Source: Deltaproteobacteria bacterium (lineage in GTDB: Bacteria > Desulfobacterota > GWC2-55-46 > DRQE01). Taken from it: a stretch of DNA of 6,446 nucleotides. The stretch spans positions 1-6,446 of the forward strand of contig JACRCB010000040.1 of assembly GCA_016219165.1 (NCBI GenBank). Direction: 5' to 3'. Positions 1 through 5,923 of this stretch are shown here, one piece after another (position 1 is the stretch's first letter; each line of letters begins with the position of its first letter). Below the pieces are notes generated by a model that had not been told where the DNA came from, searched no databases, and saw nothing but the letters and a program-made list of their open reading frames with translations. A program made the position numbers and the translations under genes.

Positions 1-22
1 AGAGGGTAAGGAGGCATTATAT

Positions 23-259
23 ATGAAGGTCTTTGATTATACGGCGGTAGTATGGAAAGAGAAGGAGGGTTATGTCTCAAAGTGTCCCGAACTCGGCGTC
101 GCAAGCTGCGGAGATACGGTATCTCAGGCAATGGAAAATCTAAAAGAGGCTGTCGCGCTTTATCTCGAAAACGCCGAGGCGCTCGGATTGTTGGATGACG
201 TGGAAGAAAGTCTCACGACCAAGGAGAAGTTTACATCTCATGTAGAGGTCGTCCGGTAA
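23..259 (+). CDS. hicB: HicB-family antitoxin (short form)
   Basis: Probable antitoxin that binds and neutralises the HicA RNase encoded directly downstream. The 78 residues match the HicB partial RNase H-like fold: an N-terminal strand pair (FDYTAVVWKEKEGYVSKCPE, residues 4-23), the family signature CPELGVASCGDT at 21-32, and the helix NLKEAVALYLENAE at 39-52. The start is well supported: AAGGAGG at 8-14 lies 8 nt before the ATG. The stop codon shares one base with the hicA start, so translation is probably coupled. Longer HicB proteins carry a C-terminal helix-turn-helix or ribbon-helix-helix DNA-binding domain for autoregulation. Here the protein ends soon after the helix with a short charged tail, so either regulation uses another factor or the operator-binding function is absent. 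Short HicB proteins of this kind are common. The promoter lies before the window. Confidence 0.85.
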   Translation: MKVFDYTAVVWKEKEGYVSKCPELGVASCGDTVSQAMENLKEAVALYLENAEALGLLDDVEESLTTKEKFTSHVEVVR

Positions 260-498
260 TGCCGAGGCTTCCGATAGTATCCCAAAAGGAGATAATAAGG
301 GTACTGCAAAAAGCCGGTTTCGAATATGCGCCAAAAAGAGGCAAGGGAAGCCATGCGGCGTTTGTGAAAATGGATAAAGACAAAACCCGTCTTGTGATTG
401 TTCCTGATAGAAAAGAAATACCAAAAGGGACTTTATTGGCTATTTTGGACCAAGCAGGTCTTACAAAAGAAGAATTCGTAAAAATGTTGAAAGGTTGA
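259..498 (+). CDS. hicA: HicA-family toxin (predicted mRNA interferase)
   Basis: Predicted toxin of a type II HicBA module; HicA proteins are small double-stranded-RNA-binding-fold RNases that cleave mRNA. The 79-residue length is typical. Family features visible are the N-terminal helix with KEIIRVLQKAGFE (10-22), the loop and catalytic-histidine strand KRGKGSHAAFVK (26-37, His32), the second strand LVIVPD (45-50), and the C-terminal helices IPKGTLLAILDQAGLTKEEF (54-73). Many family members have His after the VP.. strand; here that place is Arg51 (VPDRKEIPKG), a conservative change away from the catalytic histidine. The gene overlaps hicB by one base, and only 13 nt separate its stop from the GTG of lpdA, so toxin and metabolic gene probably share a transcript. 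The frame is intact with no sign of decay. Activity is inferred from the family. Confidence 0.87.
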   Translation: MPRLPIVSQKEIIRVLQKAGFEYAPKRGKGSHAAFVKMDKDKTRLVIVPDRKEIPKGTLLAILDQAGLTKEEFVKMLKG

Positions 499-511
499 TA
501 ACGAGGTTTTT

Positions 512-1909
512 GTGAAAGGATTCGACATAGTCGTCATCGGCGGGGGGCCGGGCGGTTACGTCGGCGCGATAAGGGCCGCGCAACTTAAGGCAAAGGTCTG
601 CCTCATCGAGAAAGACGCCCTCGGAGGGACCTGCCTTAACAGGGGATGCATTCCCACAAAGGCGCTCTATTATTCCGCCAAAACGCTCGCCGCCGTAAAA
701 AAGTCTTCCGTCTTCGGGGTCTTGACCGGCGAAGTCGGTTTTGACCTCGAAAAGGCTGTAGATAGAAAAGACGACGTTGTAAAGAGGCTCGTTGGCGGGG
801 TGGAAGATCTTCTTAAAGGCAACGGGGTGGAGGTCATTTACGGGGCGGGTTCCATTGAGGGAGCGGAACGGGTAAAGGTTGTAAAAAAAGATGGGACTAC
901 CGAAGTCATCGGAACCAAAAAAATCATAATAGCGACCGGGAGCGAGCCTGCCCTTATACCTTCATTCAATATAGACGGAGTAAATGTCATTGCTTCAACC
1001 GAGGCGTTGAACCTTAAAAAGGTTCCGGAAAGCCTCCTCATAATCGGAGGGGGGGTGATGGGCTGCGAATTTGCAACGATATTTTCAAAATTCGGAAGTT
1101 CGGTCAAAGTCGTCGAACTCCTCCCTGCGATACTTGCCGCGGAAGACGCCATGGTTTCGAGGGTAATCGCCCGCGCTTTTAAAACGAGCGGGGTTCAAGT
1201 CTTTACGGATGCGGCCGTTGAGGGGGTTGAGGCAACGGACCGAGGCGTTAAGACACGGCTTAAAGGCGGACAAGAGTTTCTGACCGAAAAAGTCCTTGTT
1301 ACGATAGGAAGGAGTTTTAATTCCGAGAGGCTCGGGCTCGATAATGCGGGCGTTACGGTTGAAAAGGGCAGGGTCAGGGTAAACAACAGGATGGAAACAA
1401 ACGTAGACGGCATATACGCGATAGGGGATGTTACAGGCATGATGTTATTGGCCCATGTTGCGAGCGCCGGGGGGACTATTGCCTCGGAGAACGCCCTGGG
1501 AAAAGAGAAAACCATGGATTACTCCGTGATACCTTCCGGGATATTTACAGACCCCGAGGCCGCAAGCGTAGGATTGAAGGAAAAAGACGCAAAGGAAAAG
1601 GGCATTGAAGTAAAAGCCGGGAGGTTCCCCTATGCGGCAAGCGGGAAGGCCATTGCCATGGCGGAACCCGATGGGTTTGTCCAGATTCTTTCAGACCCTT
1701 CAACGGACAGGGTGCTCGGTTGTTCCATCGTGGGAGCCCACGCGACCGACCTTATAGGGGAGGTTGCGCTTGCCATAAAGGCAAAACTTAAGGTAAAAGA
1801 TATAATAGAGACGGTCCATGCGCACCCGACTCTCCCTGAGATTGTCATGGAGGCGGCCGAGGATGCCCACGGCATGGCCGTTCATAAAATGGGAAGGAAG
1901 CAGGGGTGA
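512..1909 (+). CDS. lpdA: Dihydrolipoyl dehydrogenase (E3 / L-protein)
   Basis: FAD-dependent pyridine nucleotide-disulfide oxidoreductase that reoxidises dihydrolipoyl groups with NAD+ in pyruvate or 2-oxoglutarate dehydrogenase and glycine cleavage complexes, in the cytoplasm. The 465 residues are full family length. Visible in order: the FAD-binding GGGPGG at 10-15, the redox-active disulfide GGTCLNRGC with Cys41 and Cys46, ATGS at 141-144, the NAD-binding Rossmann loop GGGVMG at 179-184, the second FAD contact YAIGDV at 302-307, and the C-terminal HAHPTLPE (436-443), giving the catalytic His438-Glu443 dyad. The start is GTG; the FAD motif begins within ten residues, so no upstream extension is needed, and GAGG at 503-506 is a modest ribosome site. 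No E1, E2 or lipoate genes are in the window, so the client complex is unknown. The motifs fit Lpd rather than mercuric or glutathione reductase. Confidence 0.95.
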   Translation: MKGFDIVVIGGGPGGYVGAIRAAQLKAKVCLIEKDALGGTCLNRGCIPTKALYYSAKTLAAVKKSSVFGVLTGEVGFDLEKAVDRKDDVVKRLVGGVEDLLKGNGVEVIYGAGSIEGAERVKVVKKDGTTEVIGTKKIIIATGSEPALIPSFNIDGVNVIASTEALNLKKVPESLLIIGGGVMGCEFATIFSKFGSSVKVVELLPAILAAEDAMVSRVIARAFKTSGVQVFTDAAVEGVEATDRGVKTRLKGGQEFLTEKVLVTIGRSFNSERLGLDNAGVTVEKGRVRVNNRMETNVDGIYAIGDVTGMMLLAHVASAGGTIASENALGKEKTMDYSVIPSGIFTDPEAASVGLKEKDAKEKGIEVKAGRFPYAASGKAIAMAEPDGFVQILSDPSTDRVLGCSIVGAHATDLIGEVALAIKAKLKVKDIIETVHAHPTLPEIVMEAAEDAHGMAVHKMGRKQG

Positions 1910-1915
1910 CCCCTG
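1901..1915. repeat. Perfect 15-nt palindrome spanning the lpdA stop codon
   Basis: The sequence CAGGGGTGACCCCTG has 7-nt arms that are perfectly complementary around one central G. As RNA it could form a 6-bp G/C-rich stem with the lpdA stop codon UGA as its loop. No uridine run follows immediately, so it is not a convincing intrinsic terminator. It could be a weak attenuator or a protein-binding site, or chance. It sits about 40 nt before lysC. Confidence 0.4.
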
Positions 1916-1925
1916 CACCCGGATT

Positions 1926-1931
1926 TATAAT
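1926..1931 (+). promoter_or_regulatory. Candidate -10 box upstream of lysC
   Basis: TATAAT lies in an A/T-rich patch of the 46-nt lpdA-lysC gap, 24 nt before the lysC ATG. I find no good -35 element at 16-18 nt spacing; the nearest partial match (TGAC, within the palindrome at 1901-1915) is too close. It could drive lysC independently of lpdA, but the evidence is a hexamer match in A/T-rich sequence only. Confidence 0.2.
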
Positions 1932-1945
1932 TTAAAGATAATAGC

Positions 1946-1958
1946 GAGGGCATTAATG
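1946..1958 (+). promoter_or_regulatory. Ribosome binding site that fixes the lysC start
   Basis: GAGGG at 1946-1950 sits 5 nt before the ATG at 1956. The open frame runs further upstream to an ATG at 1818, but that extension overlaps the end of lpdA and encodes a basic, arginine-rich stretch unlike any aspartate kinase. The start at 1956 places the KYGGTSVG motif at residue 7, as in the family. Confidence 0.8.
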
Positions 1959-3191
1959 GCGCTTATAGTCCAGAAATACGGCGGCACCTCGGTCGGGAAC
2001 GCCGGGAGAATAAAAAACGTCGCAAGAAGGGTGGCCAGGGCCCATGACGAGGGCAACGGGGTCGTCGTCGTCCTTTCCGCGATGGCCGGGGAGACGGACA
2101 GGCTCATTAACCTTGTCCACGAGGTCTCTGATTTCCCCTCCGCGAGGGAACACGACGTCGTCGTCTCGACCGGGGAGCAGGTGACCATAGGGCTTCTTTC
2201 GATTGCGCTCGAGGACATGGGATACAGGGCAAAGAGTTTCCTGGGCCATCAGCTCCCGATAGTGACGGATTCGAGGTTCTCTTGCGCCAGGATAGAACGC
2301 ATAGAGACCGAAAAGATAAAAGAGGAACTGGGAAAGGGCAATATCGTCGTGGCCGCCGGTTTTCAGGGCGTGGACAGCGGGGGCAACATCACAACACTCG
2401 GAAGGGGCGGCTCGGACACGACCGCCGTCGCCCTTGCGGCCGCGCTCAAGGCGGATTTGTGCGAGATATATACGGATGTGGAAGGGGTATATACGACGGA
2501 CCCGGGCGTATGCGCCGATGCGAGGAAATTAAAGAAGATATCCTATGATGAGATGCTCGAGATGGCGAGCCTCGGGGCCAAGGTTCTGCAGACAAGGTCG
2601 GTCGAGTTCGCAAAAAAATACAGGGTCCCCGTAATGGTGAAGTCTTCTTTTACCGAGGCGGAGGGAACGCTTGTTTGCGAGGAGGATACGGACATGGAAA
2701 GGGTAATGGTTTCGGGTATTACCTTCAACAAGAACGAGGCGAAGATTTCGGTTGTGAGGGTCCCGGACAGGCCCGGCATAGCGGCGAAACTCTTCCGCCC
2801 CCTGACCGAGGCCGGGATAAACGTAGACATGATAGTCCAGAACATTTCCCACGACGCCCACACGGACTTAACCTTTACGGTTGCAAAGGCGGATTACAAA
2901 AGGGCGCTCGGACATGTAAAGAAGGTCGCGGGCGAGATAGAGGCGAGGGACGTGATAGGGGACACGAATATAGCGAAGGTCTCCATCGTCGGGGCCGGCA
3001 TGAGAAGCCACGCCGGGGCGGCCTCGACCATGTTCGAGACCTTCGCAAAAGAGGGAATCAACATCCAGATGATTTCGACCTCCGAGATAAAGATTTCCTG
3101 CGTCGTTGACGTGAAATACACGGAACTCGCGGTAAGGGTGCTCCACGAGGCGTTCGGATTGGGCAAGGAAGATGTGGCCGAGGAGAGGTAG
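1956..3191 (+). CDS. lysC: Aspartate kinase, monofunctional, two ACT domains
   Basis: Phosphorylates L-aspartate with ATP to 4-phospho-aspartate, the first step to lysine, threonine and methionine. The 411 residues match the roughly 400-residue LysC class of Bacillus and Corynebacterium. The amino-acid kinase domain (about 1-240) shows KYGGTSVG at 7-14, STGEQ at 71-75, and the nucleotide-phosphate region GRGGSDTTA at 149-157. Two ACT domains follow: about 265-335 (begins VVRVPDRPGIAAKLF) and about 340-405 (begins VSIVGAGMRSHAGAA), the expected site of feedback inhibition by lysine and/or threonine. There is no fused homoserine dehydrogenase. The start chosen is the internal ATG with ribosome site at 1946, not the longest frame. 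A second in-frame initiation site is likely at Met247 (separate entry). Codon use is G/C-richer than in the cassette that follows. Confidence 0.95.
   Translation: MALIVQKYGGTSVGNAGRIKNVARRVARAHDEGNGVVVVLSAMAGETDRLINLVHEVSDFPSAREHDVVVSTGEQVTIGLLSIALEDMGYRAKSFLGHQLPIVTDSRFSCARIERIETEKIKEELGKGNIVVAAGFQGVDSGGNITTLGRGGSDTTAVALAAALKADLCEIYTDVEGVYTTDPGVCADARKLKKISYDEMLEMASLGAKVLQTRSVEFAKKYRVPVMVKSSFTEAEGTLVCEEDTDMERVMVSGITFNKNEAKISVVRVPDRPGIAAKLFRPLTEAGINVDMIVQNISHDAHTDLTFTVAKADYKRALGHVKKVAGEIEARDVIGDTNIAKVSIVGAGMRSHAGAASTMFETFAKEGINIQMISTSEIKISCVVDVKYTELAVRVLHEAFGLGKEDVAEER
2679..2696 (+). promoter_or_regulatory. Internal Shine-Dalgarno and ATG for a predicted LysC beta subunit
   Basis: GAGGAGGA at 2679-2686 precedes an in-frame ATG at 2694 (Met247) with 7-nt spacing, a better ribosome site than that of the full-length protein. 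Initiation here would give a 165-residue protein holding both ACT domains and no kinase domain. In Bacillus subtilis aspartokinase II and Corynebacterium LysC, a beta subunit of about 160-172 residues is made from the equivalent place and forms alpha2-beta2 enzyme. A second ATG lies four codons later at 2706. The motif also encodes Glu-Glu-Asp, so coincidence remains possible. Confidence 0.5.
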
Positions 3192-3225
3192 GGTGGCAGA
3201 GACAGGCATAAGGGGGGAATAAACC

Positions 3226-3456
3226 ATGGAAAAATATTCAAAGGCTCAATTGGCTGTTATTGCAGAGTGTGAAAAGTTAGTTGACGACTGCGTTCCGAGC
3301 ACGGCAGAGGAAACCATATCAAAAATAGAAAGTTTACTTATAAAATATGAGATTCCACTTAGGAACCCTGACTTTTATAACAGAATTTATGACATGTTGA
3401 TGAGATTTGGTTCTTTTGAGCAGGCCGCTGAATTTGCCAAAAAACATAATCTTTAA
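3226..3456 (+). CDS. Small protein of unknown function, first gene of the MNT-HEPN cassette
   Basis: I do not recognise this 76-residue protein. It is supported as a gene by a strong ribosome site (AGGGGGG at 3211-3217, 8 nt before the ATG), an intact frame filling the space, and only 2 nt between its stop and the next start. It has no signal peptide or membrane segment and is predicted mostly helical. Residues 5-22 are a helix with two cysteines (Cys15 and Cys22) nearby. The C-terminal part (about 44-76, with NPDFYNRIYDMLMRFGSFEQ then AAEFAKKHNL) looks like a tetratricopeptide-style helical hairpin. Base composition is more A/T-rich than in lysC or cimA and resembles the two following genes, suggesting all three arrived together. 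It could be a third module component, an adaptor or an unrelated passenger. Confidence 0.75.
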   Translation: MEKYSKAQLAVIAECEKLVDDCVPSTAEETISKIESLLIKYEIPLRNPDFYNRIYDMLMRFGSFEQAAEFAKKHNL

Positions 3457-3458
3457 TC

Positions 3459-3797
3459 ATGAAGAACAAAACTCTTAATCAAAGAGACGTCGGCGATATA
3501 CTCTCTGAATTGAAGGCAGAACTGAAACGCCTCTATAAAGAGAGGCTCGTCTCCATTATCCTCTACGGTTCCTACGCGAGGGGAGAGGCGGCAAAAGGTT
3601 CCGACATTGATGTTACGGTTGTGCTTAAGGGCAAGGTATCTCCGGGGAAAGAAATTGATTACATGCTCGATACGACAACCGATTTGGACCTTAAATACAA
3701 TACGCTTATTTCAGTCTATCCTGTTTCCGAGGAGGCTTTTAGAAAAGTTAAAAGCCCGCTAATTTTGAATGTGCGAAGGGAAGGAATAAATGTATGA
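3459..3797 (+). CDS. MNT-type nucleotidyltransferase domain protein (predicted antitoxin of a HEPN-MNT pair)
   Basis: A minimal nucleotidyltransferase of 112 residues. The polymerase-beta-like signature is clear: strand SIILYGSYARG (32-42), then SDIDVTVVL (48-56), with the Gly37-Ser38 pair and the Asp49/Asp51 metal ligands. A third carboxylate expected in a later strand is not obvious; the region at 77-88 reads DLKYNTLISVYP. In characterised type VII systems the MntA antitoxin AMPylates the HEPN RNase (HepT) and so inactivates it; that role is inferred here. The start codon lies 2 nt after the preceding stop without its own strong ribosome site, suggesting translational coupling. The end overlaps the HEPN start by four bases (ATGA). 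No C-terminal extra domain is present. Aminoglycoside-type resistance is unlikely, because such enzymes are longer. Confidence 0.85.
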   Translation: MKNKTLNQRDVGDILSELKAELKRLYKERLVSIILYGSYARGEAAKGSDIDVTVVLKGKVSPGKEIDYMLDTTTDLDLKYNTLISVYPVSEEAFRKVKSPLILNVRREGINV

Positions 3798-4180
3798 AAG
3801 AGGTTAAGAGTCTCGCGGCTCGCGCCAAAAGATACCTTAGGTCTGCTAAACTTCTTATCAAGGACAAGGATTATGAATCTGCGGCCTCACGAGTATATTA
3901 TGCTATGTTTTATATTACGGAGGCGTTGCTTTTAACCAGAGGGTTGTCCTTTTCAAGCCATAAGGCTGTTTTGTCAGCCTTCGGAGAGCATTTTATAAAG
4001 ACCGGTATTTTTTCAAGAGATTTAAGTAAATCCCTTAAGCGGGCCTTTGGAAAAAGGCAGATAAGCGATTATGAGTTCACTTTTGTTATTTCTGAGAAAG
4101 AGGCAAAAGAATTGCTTAAGGAGGCGGAGAATTTTATCGCTTCAGTAATTGAATATTTGAAAAAAGAAGGTTATACATAG
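3794..4180 (+). CDS. HEPN domain protein, YYAMF family (predicted toxin of a HEPN-MNT pair)
   Basis: A 128-residue all-helical HEPN protein resembling the PF05168/UPF0332 group. Visible hallmarks are the helix AASRVYYAMFYITEALL (30-46), SSHKAV (54-59), the segment FGKRQISDYEF (85-95) and the C-terminal helix EAKELLKEAENFIASVIEYL (103-122). HEPN proteins paired with MNT enzymes are predicted or shown to be RNases. The well-studied HepT proteins use an R-X4-H-X-Y motif; here the matching place reads R88-Q-I-S-D92-Y93, without that histidine, so catalysis may differ or the protein may be a substrate-binding partner rather than an active RNase. The ATG is fused to the upstream stop as ATGA, so production is coupled to the nucleotidyltransferase. 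Its own stop lies 11 nt before the cimA start and forms part of the cimA ribosome site. Confidence 0.82.
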   Translation: MKEVKSLAARAKRYLRSAKLLIKDKDYESAASRVYYAMFYITEALLLTRGLSFSSHKAVLSAFGEHFIKTGIFSRDLSKSLKRAFGKRQISDYEFTFVISEKEAKELLKEAENFIASVIEYLKKEGYT

Positions 4181-4191
4181 GAAATGTTATT

Positions 4192-5784
4192 ATGCCAACC
4201 AAAACCCCACATAAAGTCGTCCTCTACGACACGACCCTTCGCGACGGCACGCAGGCCGAGGACATCTCTTTTTCCGTCGAGGACAAGGTCAGGATAGCGA
4301 GGGCCCTCGACGACCTCGGCATCCACTACATCGAGGGCGGCTGGCCCGGCTCTAATCCGCGCGACATCGAGTTTTTCAGCGCGATGAGGAAGGTGAGGCT
4401 TAACACCTCGCGGCTCGCGGCCTTCGGCTCAACAAGGAGGGCCGGGAAAAAGGCGAAGGACGACGGCAATATAAAGGCCCTGCTCAAGGCGCGGACCCCG
4501 TGTGTGACCATATTCGGGAAGAGCAGGAAACTCCATGTCAGAAAGGCGCTGAGGGTCTCTCTCGAAGAAAACCTCGAGATGATATTCGATTCAACGGGTT
4601 ATCTTAAAAAGAGGGTGGATAAGGTCTTTTACGACGCCGAGCATTTTTTCGACGGGTATAAAGACGACCCCGGATATGCCCTGAAAACCCTTAAGGCGGC
4701 AGAGGAGGCCGGGGCCGACTGCATAGTGCTCTGCGACACCAACGGGGGAACCCTTCCCTTCGAAGCGGCGGAGATAGTCAGGGCCGTCCGGAGCCAACTG
4801 AAGGCCGCGCTCGGCATACACGCGCACGACGATTCGGGAACCGCGGTTGCGACGACCCTTACCGCGGTTAAAGAGGGGGTTGCACACGTTCAGGGGACAA
4901 TAAACGGCTTCGGGGAGAGGTGCGGAAACGCGGACCTCTGCTCCATAATCCCGGCGTTGAAACTCAAGATGGGGGCCGGCTGCTTGAGCGCGGGGCAACT
5001 TAAAAAACTGAGGGAGGTCTCAAGGTTCGTCTACGAAATCGCAAACCTGCCGCACAACAAGCGCCAGCCCTACGTGGGCGAAAGCGCATTCGCGCATAAG
5101 GCGGGGGTGCATGTGAGCGCGGTCGTTAAAAGCCCGGCGACATACGAGCACATAAGGCCTGAACTCGTCGGAAACCACCAGAGGGTCCTTGTTTCAGACC
5201 TTTCCGGAAAATCCAACATACTCTACAAGGCGCAGGAATACGGGGTCGACCTCGAGAGTAACGAGAAGGTGGTGAGGCATCTTGTTTCGGACCTTAAGAA
5301 ACTCGAACACGGGGGTTTCCAGTTCGAGGGCGCGGAGGCCTCGTTTGAACTCCTGATTCAGGAGGCGCTCAGGAAGAGAAAGAAGTACTTTAAACTCCTC
5401 GGTTTCAGGGTGATAGACGAAAAGAAAGAAGAGGGCAGAGCCCCCTATTCCGAGGCGACCATAAGGCTCAAGGTAAACGACCTGATAGAGCACACCGCGG
5501 CCGAAGGCAACGGCCCGGTAAACGCCCTTGACAGGGCGTTGAGGAAGGCCCTGGAGAGGTTTTACCCCTCGTTAAAAGAGGTGAAACTCCTGGATTTCAA
5601 GGTGAGGGTGCTCGCCGGGGTGGAGGGGACCGCGGCAAAGGTGAGGGTCCTTGTGGAGTCCGGGGACTCCGTTGAAAGGTGGGGCACGGTCGGCGTATCC
5701 GAAAACGTCATAGAGGCGAGCTGGCAGGCGCTCGTAGACAGCCTCGAATACAAACTCTACAAGGACAAAAAGAAAAAACCCTGA
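4192..5784 (+). CDS. cimA: (R)-citramalate synthase
   Basis: Condenses pyruvate and acetyl-CoA to (R)-citramalate, which the leucine enzymes convert to 2-oxobutanoate for isoleucine synthesis without threonine deaminase. The 530 residues match the long CimA type of Geobacter and relatives. The TIM-barrel domain (about 8-290) shows DTTLRDGTQAEDISF at 13-27, HYIEGGWPGSNP at 45-56, CDTNGG at 181-186, the metal-binding HAHDDSG at 210-216 and GTINGFGERCGNADL at 235-249. A linker subdomain with GESAFAHKAGVHVSA (296-310) follows. The C-terminal LeuA-like allosteric domain (about 395-520, including GNGPVNALDRALRKAL at 439-454) is the expected isoleucine-sensing part. The IEGGWPGSNP stretch favours citramalate synthase over isopropylmalate or homocitrate synthase. 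AGGA at 4179-4182 is a weak ribosome site overlapping the HEPN stop, so the gene may depend on read-through translation. It is G/C-rich, like lysC. Confidence 0.93.
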   Translation: MPTKTPHKVVLYDTTLRDGTQAEDISFSVEDKVRIARALDDLGIHYIEGGWPGSNPRDIEFFSAMRKVRLNTSRLAAFGSTRRAGKKAKDDGNIKALLKARTPCVTIFGKSRKLHVRKALRVSLEENLEMIFDSTGYLKKRVDKVFYDAEHFFDGYKDDPGYALKTLKAAEEAGADCIVLCDTNGGTLPFEAAEIVRAVRSQLKAALGIHAHDDSGTAVATTLTAVKEGVAHVQGTINGFGERCGNADLCSIIPALKLKMGAGCLSAGQLKKLREVSRFVYEIANLPHNKRQPYVGESAFAHKAGVHVSAVVKSPATYEHIRPELVGNHQRVLVSDLSGKSNILYKAQEYGVDLESNEKVVRHLVSDLKKLEHGGFQFEGAEASFELLIQEALRKRKKYFKLLGFRVIDEKKEEGRAPYSEATIRLKVNDLIEHTAAEGNGPVNALDRALRKALERFYPSLKEVKLLDFKVRVLAGVEGTAAKVRVLVESGDSVERWGTVGVSENVIEASWQALVDSLEYKLYKDKKKKP

Positions 5785-5795
5785 ACCCCGTAGGA

Positions 5796-5923
5796 ACTAA
5801 TACAAACGCATAATTTAAAGTGTCATTGCGAGGAGCGTAGCGACGAAGCAATCCCTATATTATGGGATTGCTTCGCTTCGCTCGCAATGACGATGTAATA
5901 ACATTTATGGCGTTTGTATTGGT
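5796..5923. repeat. Outer inverted-repeat arms enclosing the palindromic element
   Basis: Arms at 5796-5813 and 5905-5923 are complementary over 18 pairs, with a single unpaired base on the right and one G-U/T-G pair at the penultimate outer region. The left arm reads ACTAATACAAACGCATAA. The arms enclose the palindrome at 5822-5891, with unpaired spacers of 8 nt on the left and 13 nt on the right. The whole could fold as one long RNA hairpin or DNA cruciform just after cimA. No uridine run follows, so it is not a standard terminator. I see no convincing target duplication; GTAG occurs on both sides but is not placed at equal distance from the arm ends. Confidence 0.75.
5822..5891. repeat. Dispersed REP-like palindromic element
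   Basis: The left half (5822-5855) and right half (5864-5891) are inverted copies around an 8-nt loop, TATATTAT. The outer 11 nt (GTCATTGCGAG) and inner 12 nt (CGAAGCAATCCC) of each half match perfectly; between them the left half has 11 nt and the right half 5 nt. Sequences of this GTCATTGCGAG...GCAATCCC type occur as multi-copy intergenic repeats in many bacterial genomes, and their translations commonly cause spurious ORFs in both directions. Only one copy is in this window, so its copy number here is inferred. Confidence 0.8.

Noticed and set aside
1818..1955. 46-codon N-terminal extension of the lysC frame
   Set aside because: It overlaps lpdA, encodes an arginine-rich stretch unlike the family, and the ATG at 1956 has its own ribosome site and puts KYGGTSVG at the normal place.
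2675..3109. 144-codon plus-strand open frame within lysC
   Set aside because: A glycine/arginine/histidine-rich low-complexity translation typical of an out-of-frame reading of a G/C-rich gene.
4591..4998. 135-codon open frame on the minus strand within cimA
   Set aside because: It is a shadow of a G/C-rich, strongly supported gene; no recognisable domain and no plausible ribosome site.
5822..5891. CRISPR repeat or tRNA-like structure
   Set aside because: There is a single inverted pair with no spacer-repeat periodicity, and no cloverleaf or anticodon arm can be drawn.
5796..5923. Intrinsic terminator for cimA
   Set aside because: The hairpin potential is strong, but no uridine run follows either arm; a terminator role is possible but not shown.
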